A stretch of DNA of 64,000 bases from an uncultured Verrucomicrobiales bacterium (GTDB taxonomy: Bacteria > Verrucomicrobiota > Verrucomicrobiia > Verrucomicrobiales > Akkermansiaceae). A program made the position numbers and the translations under genes. The DNA lies in assembly GCA_937928735.1 (NCBI GenBank), contig CALFVF010000014.1:33020-97019 (forward strand), in the 5' to 3' direction. The number at the start of each line of letters is the position of its first letter. Positions within the stretch are counted from its first letter, which is position 1. The notes under the pieces are model-generated. The model searched no databases. It worked only from the letters and a program-made list of their open reading frames with translations, and had not been told where the DNA came from. Of the stretch, positions 52,075 through 60,877 are shown one piece after another.

Positions 52075-54615
52075 ATGAGTGAATCTGCCGTTTTAGCGAA
52101 GCCCCGGTCTGTGGAAACTGAAGAAATTCTGGCTCATTTCATGAACTATGTAGAGTCACTGGGGGTGTCCTTATATGATCACCAAGAAGAAGCGATTCTT
52201 GAGATCTTGGAGAATCACAATGTGATTTTAAATACACCCACGGGCTCTGGCAAGTCCATGGTGGCACTGGCGAGTCAGTACAGAAGTCTCTGTCTGGGGC
52301 GCAAGTCCTACTACACAGTACCGATAAAGGCGCTAGCCAATGAGAAATTCTTGTCTCTCTGCCGGGTGCTCGGGCCAGAGAATGTGGGTATGATGACGGG
52401 GGATGCCTCTGTGAATCCAGCTGCTTCTGTGATCTGCTGTACGGCAGAAATTCTTTCCAATATCGCACTCAGAGAGGGTGAACTGGCCGATGTCGGGGAT
52501 GTGATCATGGATGAGTTCCACTACTACTCGGATCGTGATCGTGGTAGTGCCTGGCAGATTCCTCTACTCTTATTGCCGCAGGCACGCTTCTTACTCATGT
52601 CAGCTACCCTAGGAGATACGGCTCTCTTTGAGAAAGAGCTCGCAGAGAGGACTGGCAGCCCGTGTGTTCTTGTGAAATCAGACCAGCGCCCTGTGCCACT
52701 GGAGTACGAATACAGCGAAATTCAGTTAGAACAGAAAGTTGTCGAGCTAGTGACAGAGCAGAAAGCACCGATTTATCTCGTGCACTTCGGCCAGCTCTCA
52801 GCAGCGCGAACAGCACAGAATCTATTATCCTGGAATGTCTGCACGAAGGAAGAAAAGAACCAGATTCGCGATGCTTTGATAGGCGTGAATTTTTCTAGTC
52901 CTTATGGAAAAGAGCTGAGTAAATTATTACGTCACGGAGTTGGCATTCACCACGCAGGGCTACTGCCCAAGTACCGCGTGTTCGTGGAGAAGCTCGCGCA
53001 GAAGGGACTGCTCAAGGTCATCTGTGGCACGGATACATTAGGCGTTGGAGTGAATGTTCCAATTCGCAGTGTGATGTTCACCCAGCTCTGCAAATTCGAT
53101 GGCGAGGGCACAAAGATACTCACAGTGCGAGATTTTAAACAAATCGCCGGGCGCGCCGGCAGGAGAGGCTATGACGATAGAGGCTATGTCATCGCCCAAG
53201 CTCCAGAGCATGTGATTGAAAACATCCGCCTAGAGGCCAAAGCTGCCGGGAAAGCTGGCGGGAAGAAAAAGGTGGTGAAAAAGAAACCACCAGAGCGAGG
53301 CTATATCGCTTGGAATGCAGAGACTTTCCAGAAACTCACTGAATCTGAGCCAGAAGCTTTAGTGTCGAGCTTTCATGTGCGCCAGAGCATGCTCATTCAT
53401 CTACTCCGCAGAGAGCACCATGATGGTTGTACAGAGTTGAAGACTCTCCTTGAGAACTGCCATGAGTCAGAAGTGCAGAAGCGCGCCCACCGCCGTAAAG
53501 CCTGGGAGATGTTTCGCTCCATGGTGTCTGGTGGGGTCTTTGAGCTGATTGCTCCAGCGCAGCGAGTGAATGGGGTTAAAGTCGTCCTGTCTGCGAAGCT
53601 ACAAGAGAATTTCTCCATGAATCAAGCCCTTGGGCTCTACTTACTCGACGCCATAGGCGAGCTGGATCAAGAAGACCCACTCTACACACTCAATGTCGTA
53701 TCTCTGGTAGAAGCCATTGTTGAGAATCCACAGACGATCTTGCGTAACCAAGTTCACAGAGCAAAGAAGCAGCTTATTGAGGAGCTCAAAGAAGATGGTG
53801 TCAGCTATGAGGAGAGAATGGAGGCTCTTGAGGAAGTCACATGGCCGAAGCCAGGAGAAGAATTTATTTATCAGACCTATCAGAAATTCTTAGTCACTCA
53901 TCCCTGGGTAGGGAGTGAGAATGTCAAACCGAAGTCCATAGTGCGCGAAATGCTCGTGAACTTCCAGAGTTTTACCGACTACGTGCGTGAATATGGACTG
54001 GAAAAAAACGAAGCGATACTACTCAGGCATATGACAGAGGTGTATAAAGTCATAGAGCAAACCGTACCGCCCGCCTACAAGAGTGAAAACTGCCTAGAAT
54101 GTGAAGCATGGCTCAAAGAGGAACTAGAATCAATAGATAGTAGCCTGCTAGAAGAATGGGAGCGCCTGCGTGATCCCAACTATGTGCCAAAAGACCTCTC
54201 GCGCGAGAAAACACAGAGTGCAACAATACCACTGAGCCGCAGAAAGAAAGAATTCGAGAGAAAGATACGAGCGAGCATGATGTTAGCCATCAAGCATCTC
54301 TCCTATGAGCGCGCAGAGGACTTTATGGCGTGCTTTGGTTCTTTCGCAGATACAGGGTTTCATCAAGCCTCTCTTTTGCAGTGGTTTGACCTCTACTATC
54401 AAGACCATCAACTCATAGCCCTCGATCCAGAGGCGAGAAACTTGAAGCACTGGAGAATGAAGGCTCAGGGAGAGAAACTCATTGCAGAGCAGACGCTCGT
54501 TGATCCTGAGGGACTCAATGACTGGAAACTCGTGGTAGAGGTCGATAGAACAGCCTCTGATCAGACTGAGGAGGTAGTCATGAACTTTCAAGGGTTAGAA
54601 CAAATTCTAACATAA
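52075..54615 (+). CDS. Ski2-like DExH-box RNA helicase
   Basis: 846 residues. Motif I NTPTGSGKSMVALA near 55, Ia YTVPIKALANEKF, motif II as DEFH (DVIMDEFHYYSDRDRGSAWQ), motif III LLMSATLGD, and in the second RecA domain GIHHAGLLPKYRVFVEKLAQ, GTDTLGVGVNVPIRSVMF and motif VI QIAGRAGRRGYDDRGYVIAQ, all as in Ski2/HelY proteins. A basic insert (AAGKAGGKKKVVKKKPPERG) follows. The C-terminal 450 residues are helical and rich in Glu/Lys, where Ski2-type proteins have ratchet and accessory domains. Likely unwinds structured RNA, perhaps in decay or ribosome assembly. No obvious ribosome site near the ATG. Confidence 0.88.
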   Translation: MSESAVLAKPRSVETEEILAHFMNYVESLGVSLYDHQEEAILEILENHNVILNTPTGSGKSMVALASQYRSLCLGRKSYYTVPIKALANEKFLSLCRVLGPENVGMMTGDASVNPAASVICCTAEILSNIALREGELADVGDVIMDEFHYYSDRDRGSAWQIPLLLLPQARFLLMSATLGDTALFEKELAERTGSPCVLVKSDQRPVPLEYEYSEIQLEQKVVELVTEQKAPIYLVHFGQLSAARTAQNLLSWNVCTKEEKNQIRDALIGVNFSSPYGKELSKLLRHGVGIHHAGLLPKYRVFVEKLAQKGLLKVICGTDTLGVGVNVPIRSVMFTQLCKFDGEGTKILTVRDFKQIAGRAGRRGYDDRGYVIAQAPEHVIENIRLEAKAAGKAGGKKKVVKKKPPERGYIAWNAETFQKLTESEPEALVSSFHVRQSMLIHLLRREHHDGCTELKTLLENCHESEVQKRAHRRKAWEMFRSMVSGGVFELIAPAQRVNGVKVVLSAKLQENFSMNQALGLYLLDAIGELDQEDPLYTLNVVSLVEAIVENPQTILRNQVHRAKKQLIEELKEDGVSYEERMEALEEVTWPKPGEEFIYQTYQKFLVTHPWVGSENVKPKSIVREMLVNFQSFTDYVREYGLEKNEAILLRHMTEVYKVIEQTVPPAYKSENCLECEAWLKEELESIDSSLLEEWERLRDPNYVPKDLSREKTQSATIPLSRRKKEFERKIRASMMLAIKHLSYERAEDFMACFGSFADTGFHQASLLQWFDLYYQDHQLIALDPEARNLKHWRMKAQGEKLIAEQTLVDPEGLNDWKLVVEVDRTASDQTEEVVMNFQGLEQILT

Positions 54616-54661
54616 TTATTTCTAACATGAAATCTACTAGATCAGGAATCTCAGAGTTCAT

Positions 54662-56176
54662 TTAGCCATTGTTAGAATCAAAGGCCCTCGTTTCAAAACG
54701 CATGAGTTCTGCACGGAAGCTAAGCGGGATACTCCCTGTTGCACCATTTCGGTTTTTTGCCAGCAGGAGCTCAGCGATACCTTCTTGTTCTTCACGCTGC
54801 TCCTCATTCTCGGCATAGTAAGCTGTACGAAAGAGGAGTCCCACCATATCAGCATCCTGCTCAATAGAGCCTGATTCACGAAGGTCAGACATACGAGGGG
54901 CGCCACCACGGTTCTCAGGGCCACGGTTGAGCTGAGCGAGCACGATGACAGGTATAGAGAGCTCTTTGGCGAGGCCTTTGAGGCCGGCAGAGATTTCCGC
55001 AATTTCACGTTCACGGGAATTTTGAGCCTGCTTCGAGGTGGATCGCATAAGCTGGAGGTAATCAATCGCAATGACCTTGATGTCGTCTTCTTTCTTTTTG
55101 CGGCGGGCTTTCGCTCGGAGCTCATTAATAGAGATGCCAGCTGTGTCATCAATGAAGAGCTTAGCGGCAGCGATTTCTTGGGCTGACTTCTGAATGCGCT
55201 GCAAATCTGCTTTAGTGGGTTTAAAGCCTTTGCTGAGATTAGTGATCGAGTAGCCAGCTCTTGAGAAGAGCAAACGCTGGACAATTTGCTCAGAGGTCAT
55301 TTCACAGGAAAAGACCATCGCCGGATTCCCCTCATTGAGACAAATATGCTCGATGAGATTCATCACAAAGGATGTCTTACCCATCGAGGGGCGTGCTGCG
55401 ATGATAAACATCTCACCGGGCTTAAGGCCATTAGACATAGTGTCTAGCACCTTGTAGCCTGTATTGAGCCCTTGTGGAGCACCGCCACCAGCGAGGTGTT
55501 TCTCAAAGGCTTCCATGACAGCGAGAACGTCCTCTTTGACGGTGTTCGCTGTCTCCGTTTCAGCGCCTTCGCGAATAGAGAGAATTTTCTGCTCCACCTC
55601 ATCCAGAAGCGCAGGTACTTCCTCTTGATCTTCATAGGCGCGTAAAATAGCAGCCGTACAAGTATCAATGACACTGCGTAAGGTGTGCTTATCCTGAACG
55701 AGTTCCAAGTGGTAGTGGAAGTGTGCAGAGGTAGGGGCGTATGTGTAGATCTCAGAGAGTGTGGCCGGGCCACCAATTTTATCGAGTAAGCCGCGATCTA
55801 TGAGAATCTGGGTGAGTGAAACCAGCTCAATGGCGGTCTGCCCCTGCGAGAGCTCACTGATAATGTTAAAGAGTGCTTTGTGGGCAGGGTAGTAGAAATG
55901 ATCCATGGTAAGACCACTTTCTTCGGCAAGGCCGACGTACTCTGTCGGGTCCTGGAGCATGGAGGAGAGAATACTTTTCTCTGGCCCAATGGCGTGGGGT
56001 AAAGCGCGCTCCACGGAATCAGTGTCACTTTTTTTAGGGGCCTTCTGGAGCTCAGGGGGAGGGGCGCTCACAGGCATTGTAGGAGTGAGTTCAGGAGAGC
56101 TAGGTTGGTGAGAAGCCGGGTCTTGCACAGTGTTTGAAGAAGAAAAGGTAGGATCTGTGATCTCAGGAGACATCAT
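54662..56176 (-). CDS. dnaB: Replicative DNA helicase DnaB
   Basis: 504 residues. A 35-45-residue Ser/Pro/Thr-rich N-terminal tail precedes the helical N-domain (PHAIGPEKSILSSMLQDPTE; FYYPAHKALFNIISELSQGQ; a linker segment is ILIDRGLLDKIGGPATLSEI). The RecA-type motor has Walker A FIIAARPSMGKTSFVMNLIE, VFSCEMTSEQIVQRLLFSRA, Walker B VIAIDYLQLM, and VIVLAQLNRGPENRGGAPRM with SDLRESGSIEQDADMVGLLF. It ends in LLLAKNRNGATGSIPLSFRA. Forms the hexameric helicase at the replication fork. Two ATGs in tandem (56176, 56173) make the exact start uncertain by one codon. No rplI or other common dnaB neighbour is adjacent. Confidence 0.96.
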   Translation of the reverse strand: MMSPEITDPTFSSSNTVQDPASHQPSSPELTPTMPVSAPPPELQKAPKKSDTDSVERALPHAIGPEKSILSSMLQDPTEYVGLAEESGLTMDHFYYPAHKALFNIISELSQGQTAIELVSLTQILIDRGLLDKIGGPATLSEIYTYAPTSAHFHYHLELVQDKHTLRSVIDTCTAAILRAYEDQEEVPALLDEVEQKILSIREGAETETANTVKEDVLAVMEAFEKHLAGGGAPQGLNTGYKVLDTMSNGLKPGEMFIIAARPSMGKTSFVMNLIEHICLNEGNPAMVFSCEMTSEQIVQRLLFSRAGYSITNLSKGFKPTKADLQRIQKSAQEIAAAKLFIDDTAGISINELRAKARRKKKEDDIKVIAIDYLQLMRSTSKQAQNSREREIAEISAGLKGLAKELSIPVIVLAQLNRGPENRGGAPRMSDLRESGSIEQDADMVGLLFRTAYYAENEEQREEQEGIAELLLAKNRNGATGSIPLSFRAELMRFETRAFDSNNG

Positions 56177-56347
56177 AGTTCGGTGACGCTAGGGTGATTG
56201 TCAGTGTCAGTCAATTCAGTTGCAGTGCACATAGTGACGAAAAGAGGGAAACAGAGAGTCTGGTAGTATAAATAAGAGGCGAAAGGTAGCATCAGGAGAA
56301 TGCCAATTCGGTTGCAATCACTTTAAATCTCTTTAGTATTTTTCTTG

Positions 56348-58639
56348 ATGGAATCTCAGCCAGATACAGAAGCACTACCCAGTGAGCACAGAGAATGGAA
56401 GATAACCAACCTCACCCTACGTGATGGACAGCAGTCCACACTAGCGCTCAAGGACTGGGTACTAGACACCGCGAAGATGGCACGGATTCTCGTGGCAAGT
56501 CAAAAAGCGGGCTTTGATTCAGCAGAAATTGCAGGAGGTCAGAGCTTTCAGACAGCGATTAGTAATGGGTATAATCCTTTTGCAATTACAGATGCTCTGA
56601 GCAATGCCCTAGTTTCTGCGGATGGCAGTGTCTTAGAAATCGAGCTTCAGATGCTCTTCCGTGGTGCCAATGCCCTAGGGTTTCGTCACTACGACAAAGA
56701 TGTCGTCGAGGCCACTCTGAGAGAATTCATCAAGAATGGAATTACTAAAATCCGCTGTTTTGACGCTCTCAATGACATTGATAATCTAGACATCCCCGAG
56801 TCTGTTCGAGACTCAAAGGGAGTAGTGATGCAGGGGGCTCTTTGCTTCGGGCATTATCATGAGGCTCCTGAGCGCTACACAGATGATTACTTCCTCGCCT
56901 ATGCGAAACAACTTGTCGAAAAGGGATTTCGCCAGATTGCGATCAAAGACATGTCTGGCCAGATGACGGCCGCGCGCATAGCCACACTATTGCCCAAGTT
57001 ACAGGAATACTTAAGACCACAGGGCATCCCCATTGAATTACACATTCACTCAACCAATGAGCTTACCTCCCGAGAAGCCGCCACCAAAGCCATAGAGTTA
57101 GGTATCGATTCTATTGAGACAGTAGAAGGCCCTCTGGCGGGAGGATCCTCTCACCACAGTCTAGAGAGTATCGCACCCAGTCGTGTCATAAATCAGAGAG
57201 CGTATCGTGAACTCGTTGACTTAAGCACGAGAGTGTGGGGGACTCAAATACAGCGTAAGGATGAGGAAATACAAGCCGAGCTAAAGACCCGCTTATGCCG
57301 GGCGGGTGTACCAGGGGGTGCCATGCCCTTTGTCATACGAGACCTGAAAACTCAGATGCCAACCATAGTCGCTAAGAGAGCTCAGATTTTAGAAAAAGAG
57401 AAAAACCGGCGTGATAAATTTGTCGTGCATCGAGAAGGTGTCGCGACGCATGAGAGTCACGGGGAGTTGGATTTTTCAGATGTACTCGAGCTCTTTCTCA
57501 TTGAGCTAAAACGCGTCTGTAAAGATGCAGGCTACCCACTTTTAGTCACACCCACCGCTGACATATGCTGTAAGCAGGCGATATCTAACCTCGCCTTCTC
57601 AGTGAATCCATACTCAGAAGACATTACAGAGAGATACATCCACTCCAGTGGCAACACGGGGGCTGACCCTCGATTTGCCAAGCTCGTACTAGGGCACTAC
57701 GGGGAGTGTAAGGCCTATGATCAGAAAGGTAGTGTGTACCGATCAGAGGAAAATGTGTTAGATTTTTTTGAAGAGTATAACCCCTTGCAACTCACACGTG
57801 TAAAGAAGCATCCCTCAACAAAAATGTTAGGCAATGATATGTGCCAAGCACGAGCAGCAGCATGGAAGCTCATACACACGCAGGGCTCAAAGGCGCTATC
57901 ATTTGCGAACTTTGATCAGCTCACACTCATGTATGCGCTACGACCAGCTGGTGCGCATGGTGTGGATCCCATTGAGAAGGCCGTGCTCGCCTACACAGAA
58001 CGTGCGGACTCTGTGCGAATCGGCGAAACAGGAGTTACCTTCCCAGGCTTTAAGGTCATCATGCAGCCGATCCTTGAGCACTTGGGCGCACTTTTTGCAC
58101 AGCGCTCCACCATTACTCCTGAGCAGGCTATGAACTTGCCCTTGGGTACATTTGGACAGAATCTCTACCGAAGACTCTTTCGCACTTATGTGACCTTACC
58201 AATCACCCAAGAGGTGACGCGCGTGAGAAATAATCTAACCAATCTCATTTCCTCAGACCACACAAGCCCTCAGCTCAAGGAATCTGTCGCTCTCGTGGGA
58301 GCGAGTTTTGATAACCTTGATTTCCGACCAGTGCAGGTAGGGGAAACCCACTATGAAGAAGCTAGAGAAGCCTTTCGCCAGCTCAGTATTGCCGATCTAT
58401 TTGGCGCGCTTGCACTCACACATAGTCTCATTAACTCAGTGGATAAACATGGCACAGACCCATGGTCTCCGGTGGAAAAAGCAATCACGATGGCTGAGAT
58501 CCGCCGCTACGGTAGGTCAAAAATAGAGGAAGGCGCTACGGAGTGGGAGCGTAAACTCGCCAGCTCCATAGGAACGCGTTATTATCAAGTGGAAACTGTT
58601 CTCCAGCGTCACATAGAGCGCTGGAGATCCATTGACTAA
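56348..58639 (+). CDS. Biotin-independent carboxyltransferase-like protein (PycB/OadA family)
   Basis: 763 residues from the ATG at 56348. Residues about 20-290 form a DRE-TIM barrel like the carboxyltransferase domain of pyruvate carboxylase and oxaloacetate decarboxylase alpha: ITNLTLRDGQQSTLALKDWV (metal Asp), GFRQIAIKDMSGQMTAARIA (the lysine that is carboxylated in PC), IPIELHIHSTNELTSREAAT (His-x-His metal pair) and VEGPLAGGSSHHSLESI. The conserved-carboxylase region follows (AGVPGGAMPFVIRDLKTQMP; AGYPLLVTPTADICCKQAIS). The last 290 residues are not familiar to me. There is no biotinyl domain (no AMKM motif), so a partner is needed or the reaction differs. A small membrane protein follows 23 nt downstream. 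Confidence 0.85.
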   Translation: MESQPDTEALPSEHREWKITNLTLRDGQQSTLALKDWVLDTAKMARILVASQKAGFDSAEIAGGQSFQTAISNGYNPFAITDALSNALVSADGSVLEIELQMLFRGANALGFRHYDKDVVEATLREFIKNGITKIRCFDALNDIDNLDIPESVRDSKGVVMQGALCFGHYHEAPERYTDDYFLAYAKQLVEKGFRQIAIKDMSGQMTAARIATLLPKLQEYLRPQGIPIELHIHSTNELTSREAATKAIELGIDSIETVEGPLAGGSSHHSLESIAPSRVINQRAYRELVDLSTRVWGTQIQRKDEEIQAELKTRLCRAGVPGGAMPFVIRDLKTQMPTIVAKRAQILEKEKNRRDKFVVHREGVATHESHGELDFSDVLELFLIELKRVCKDAGYPLLVTPTADICCKQAISNLAFSVNPYSEDITERYIHSSGNTGADPRFAKLVLGHYGECKAYDQKGSVYRSEENVLDFFEEYNPLQLTRVKKHPSTKMLGNDMCQARAAAWKLIHTQGSKALSFANFDQLTLMYALRPAGAHGVDPIEKAVLAYTERADSVRIGETGVTFPGFKVIMQPILEHLGALFAQRSTITPEQAMNLPLGTFGQNLYRRLFRTYVTLPITQEVTRVRNNLTNLISSDHTSPQLKESVALVGASFDNLDFRPVQVGETHYEEAREAFRQLSIADLFGALALTHSLINSVDKHGTDPWSPVEKAITMAEIRRYGRSKIEEGATEWERKLASSIGTRYYQVETVLQRHIERWRSID

Positions 58640-58662
58640 CAAAGAGAACTAATGAGATAAAT

Positions 58663-58944
58663 ATGTTAGAATATGGATACTGGATTGTCGGACTCATTCT
58701 GCTGATAGCGGCAGTATTGATTTTTGTGGGCTGGCGCAAAGGGGAGAGTATCAAAGCTGAGCGCCTAGCATCTATCGTAAGATCTGAAGGTCCTGTTTAC
58801 TATAAGGTCGTCAACTACGGTGGAGAAGATTACTACTGCCTGGATCTCAATAAAGAGATGAAAGACCCAGCCGTGCTGAATCTGAAACAATTTGAGGAGG
58901 CAAAGGGGAAGGTCGGGGTGACCTTACTCGCTGAGAGTGACTAA
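58663..58944 (+). CDS. Small single-span membrane protein, unknown
   Basis: 93 residues: a short N-terminus, one hydrophobic helix (YWIVGLILLIAAVLIFVGW), a basic stop-transfer stretch (RKGESIKAERLA), and a compact soluble tail of about 60 residues (YYKVVNYGGEDYYCLDLNKE). The layout (short, single N-terminal helix, directly behind a carboxyltransferase-type gene) recalls the gamma subunit of membrane decarboxylases, but I see no sequence similarity to OadG. A role as membrane anchor for the upstream protein is only suggested by position. The start codon is the ATG within an ATATGTTAGAATA sequence. Confidence 0.6.
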   Translation: MLEYGYWIVGLILLIAAVLIFVGWRKGESIKAERLASIVRSEGPVYYKVVNYGGEDYYCLDLNKEMKDPAVLNLKQFEEAKGKVGVTLLAESD

Positions 58945-58955
58945 GAGTCGCGAAC

Positions 58956-59429
58956 CTATGAGATCCCGATGAAGAAATCATCGGGATCTTTGATAAAGTG
59001 ATCGATGAATTCCGCATAACTCTTGGCGGCGATCCACCAGGGTTTGTCGCCATCACATAGAATAGCACCATAGTTTTTATGGTCTGGGTCTATGATCATC
59101 CAATAACTAGGAGCATCAATCATAACATCAGCAAAAATGACGATGGAATCTCGATGGATTTCACCGATTCCTTGGCAGACAGGATTTGATCTAAGACCAC
59201 TGCGATATGTACTGTGACTCTCTAGCTGATCTATATGGAAAAACTCCCAGAAAGTACTATCGCTGTCATAAGAAGAACCGCGACTTAGCTGGTAAAATTC
59301 TCTTAATTCACGAGGAAGAGAGTAGCCTAGTTCTGACTCAGCAGTTAAAATATCCTGTTCATTCGCAGGAGGGTCAACAGGCGAACTTATTTCTCGTAAA
59401 TAGGAGATGAGTTTCTGAGCTGGTGTCAT
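58956..59429 (-). CDS. SMI1/KNR4-like (SUKH) domain protein
   Basis: 157 residues. The SUKH pattern is present: an N-terminal helix, then PPANEQDILTAESELGYSLP (the usual ...s.eei...E..lg..LP.dy..f) and RELREFYQLSRGSSYDSD, a strand-rich middle (FWEFFHIDQLESH), and SYWMIIDPDHKNYGAILCDG towards the end, followed by FAEFIDHF-like text (SYAEFIDHFIKDPDDFF). Bacterial SUKH proteins are often immunity proteins against polymorphic toxins, but no toxin gene lies beside it. It may be an orphan immunity gene or serve a housekeeping function. Confidence 0.75.
   Translation of the reverse strand: MTPAQKLISYLREISSPVDPPANEQDILTAESELGYSLPRELREFYQLSRGSSYDSDSTFWEFFHIDQLESHSTYRSGLRSNPVCQGIGEIHRDSIVIFADVMIDAPSYWMIIDPDHKNYGAILCDGDKPWWIAAKSYAEFIDHFIKDPDDFFIGIS
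58961..58989. terminator. Perfect 12-bp hairpin between convergent genes
   Basis: AGATCCCGATGA (58961-58972) and TCATCGGGATCT (58978-58989) pair perfectly around AGAAA. It lies 17 nt after the small membrane protein stop and inside the last codons of the convergent SUKH gene, so it could end transcripts from both sides. The T tract is only three residues. Confidence 0.55.
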
Positions 59430-59471
59430 GGAATCAGCTTACTTATTCTGCGCTGCCACGTTTCTAGCTGT

Positions 59472-59756
59472 TCATTCCAGCGCACGACGTTTTCTGTGTA
59501 TTTTGGCTTCTGCGGTGTCTTTCAGAGACTTTCCTTGCACCCATAATTTTAAAGTTCCCGGCCAAACAAGGAACCAGCAGAGAGCATAGATCAGAGGGAA
59601 CAATGCTATGAGAGCAGTATGTTTAGGGAATGGTTCACCAATTTCTCTGCAGTCCGTTCTGATCTTGAAAACCAATAGGGTGACTACAGTGAAATGGAGC
59701 GTCTGTAGAGTCCATGTATTGTTAGATAGCCCCCAATGTAGTAGCAGGTAGAGCAT
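59472..59756 (-). CDS. Small membrane protein, unknown
   Basis: 94 residues with two or three hydrophobic stretches (LYLLLHWGLSN; TLHFTVVTLLVFKI; HTALIALFPLIYALCWFLVW) and a basic C-terminal tail (AEAKIHRKRRALE). No family recognised. It is on the same strand as and 38 nt downstream of the TPR gene; the SUKH gene follows 42 nt further. Coding status is likely but not certain because of its size. Confidence 0.5.
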   Translation of the reverse strand: MLYLLLHWGLSNNTWTLQTLHFTVVTLLVFKIRTDCREIGEPFPKHTALIALFPLIYALCWFLVWPGTLKLWVQGKSLKDTAEAKIHRKRRALE

Positions 59757-59794
59757 GAATTATCCAATGAGTTATGCTGTGACTCGGTGAATTT

Positions 59795-60568
59795 CTACTG
59801 CTGGGGCTCGGCGTCGCCACCGTAAAAACTTCGGATGTACCCGTACTCAATCAGGGTGTCTTGCCAAGAGGATAGGACAGCTGCTGGGAAAATGCGGCGT
59901 GCGCGCCCGATCCAGCGATCTGCGTCTAGTGAGTTATCTTCGCGGAATGCGAGGCTGGCATTAAGATAGTAGTGAATAGGGGAGTCATCACGGAAGTCAT
60001 AGCTTTCTGAGATCTCAGTGATTTCTTTCTCGAGTTGTTGCTTTTCTTCTTCACTTGTCTCTGAGGCTTCGGCGAGTTTAATCTTGCATAGAAATGATTT
60101 GAAGACGACTAGCCTATGCATGCCAGCTGTGGAGTTAGGCACTTTGGCTTCGATGACTTTCAGTGACTCGTGGCATGCCTTCCACTGATGTTGGACAAAT
60201 TCTAGCTCCGCGAGATTAAAGAGCACATTGACGCTATTATTTGTAAGGGCGAGCGCTTCTTGAAAGACTTCGCGAGCTTTTGCGAAGTCTCTGAATTCGA
60301 CGTAGCACGCGCCTTTGAGGTTGATGATATTGGGGTCACCTTGGAGGAGTTTTTCACAATGGTGGATTTCCTCGAGAGTTTCAAAGATGCGCTTGAGGCC
60401 GAATAGACGGGATGCTTCGCGGGAGTGTTCTGTGTACTGCTTACGCTGCTCCTCGGGTAAGTTGCTAAAGCGTGTAGTCAGAGGGAGTTCCTCCGCAGAA
60501 GCTGTGCTGAGAAGTGGAGTGGTGAGGACACCTAGGTGGATTCCGAAATATAGAAGATGTTTACTCAT
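59795..60568 (-). CDS. Exported TPR-repeat protein
   Basis: 257 residues with a signal peptide (LLYFGIHLGVLTTPLLSTAS, cleavage near AEELPL). Tetratricopeptide-like helices follow: HCEKLLQGDPNIINLKGACY, VEFRDFAKAREVFQEALALT, NNSVNVLFNLAELEFVQHQW with KACHESLKVIEAKVPNST. The C-terminal half is helical with less clear repeats. Such proteins are scaffolds in the periplasm; no partner can be named. It is divergent from the large secreted LTD protein, separated by 309 bp. Confidence 0.75.
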   Translation of the reverse strand: MSKHLLYFGIHLGVLTTPLLSTASAEELPLTTRFSNLPEEQRKQYTEHSREASRLFGLKRIFETLEEIHHCEKLLQGDPNIINLKGACYVEFRDFAKAREVFQEALALTNNSVNVLFNLAELEFVQHQWKACHESLKVIEAKVPNSTAGMHRLVVFKSFLCKIKLAEASETSEEEKQQLEKEITEISESYDFRDDSPIHYYLNASLAFREDNSLDADRWIGRARRIFPAAVLSSWQDTLIEYGYIRSFYGGDAEPQQ

Positions 60569-60877
60569 AGCGTCCCTAAGAATTACTCGCTAGTGGAGAA
60601 AATAGCAAGTCATGAAGGCATCTTTTCTTCGAGTAAAGTGCTGTGGGGTCGACAAGTTGTGTGTGTTAGGTTTGCGGTGATTTTTTGGATCGTGGTGCAT
60701 GTGTATTATGGATGCATGGTGGATTTTACACCACTGGGTACTAGGAGGCCTGAGAGAGCTTTAGCTTGGACTGAACGGAGCTGGTGGGTGTAAGGTGTTC
60801 TCTTTGTTTGTTATTGTTGTTTCTTATGAGCTTTAAACTGGACTTCGGGGTGGACTTAGATCAATCTCCTAATCTCT
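60569..60877. other. 309-bp divergent spacer without visible genes
   Basis: Lies between the TPR gene (-) and the large secreted protein gene (+). Small frames here have no hallmark of real proteins. It must hold both promoters, but I see no convincing -35/-10 pair and no repeat. Confidence 0.6.

Noticed and set aside
60557..60793. 78-residue + strand frame in the spacer before the large secreted protein
   Set aside because: It overlaps the start of the TPR gene, has no family features or ribosome site, and the composition looks non-coding.
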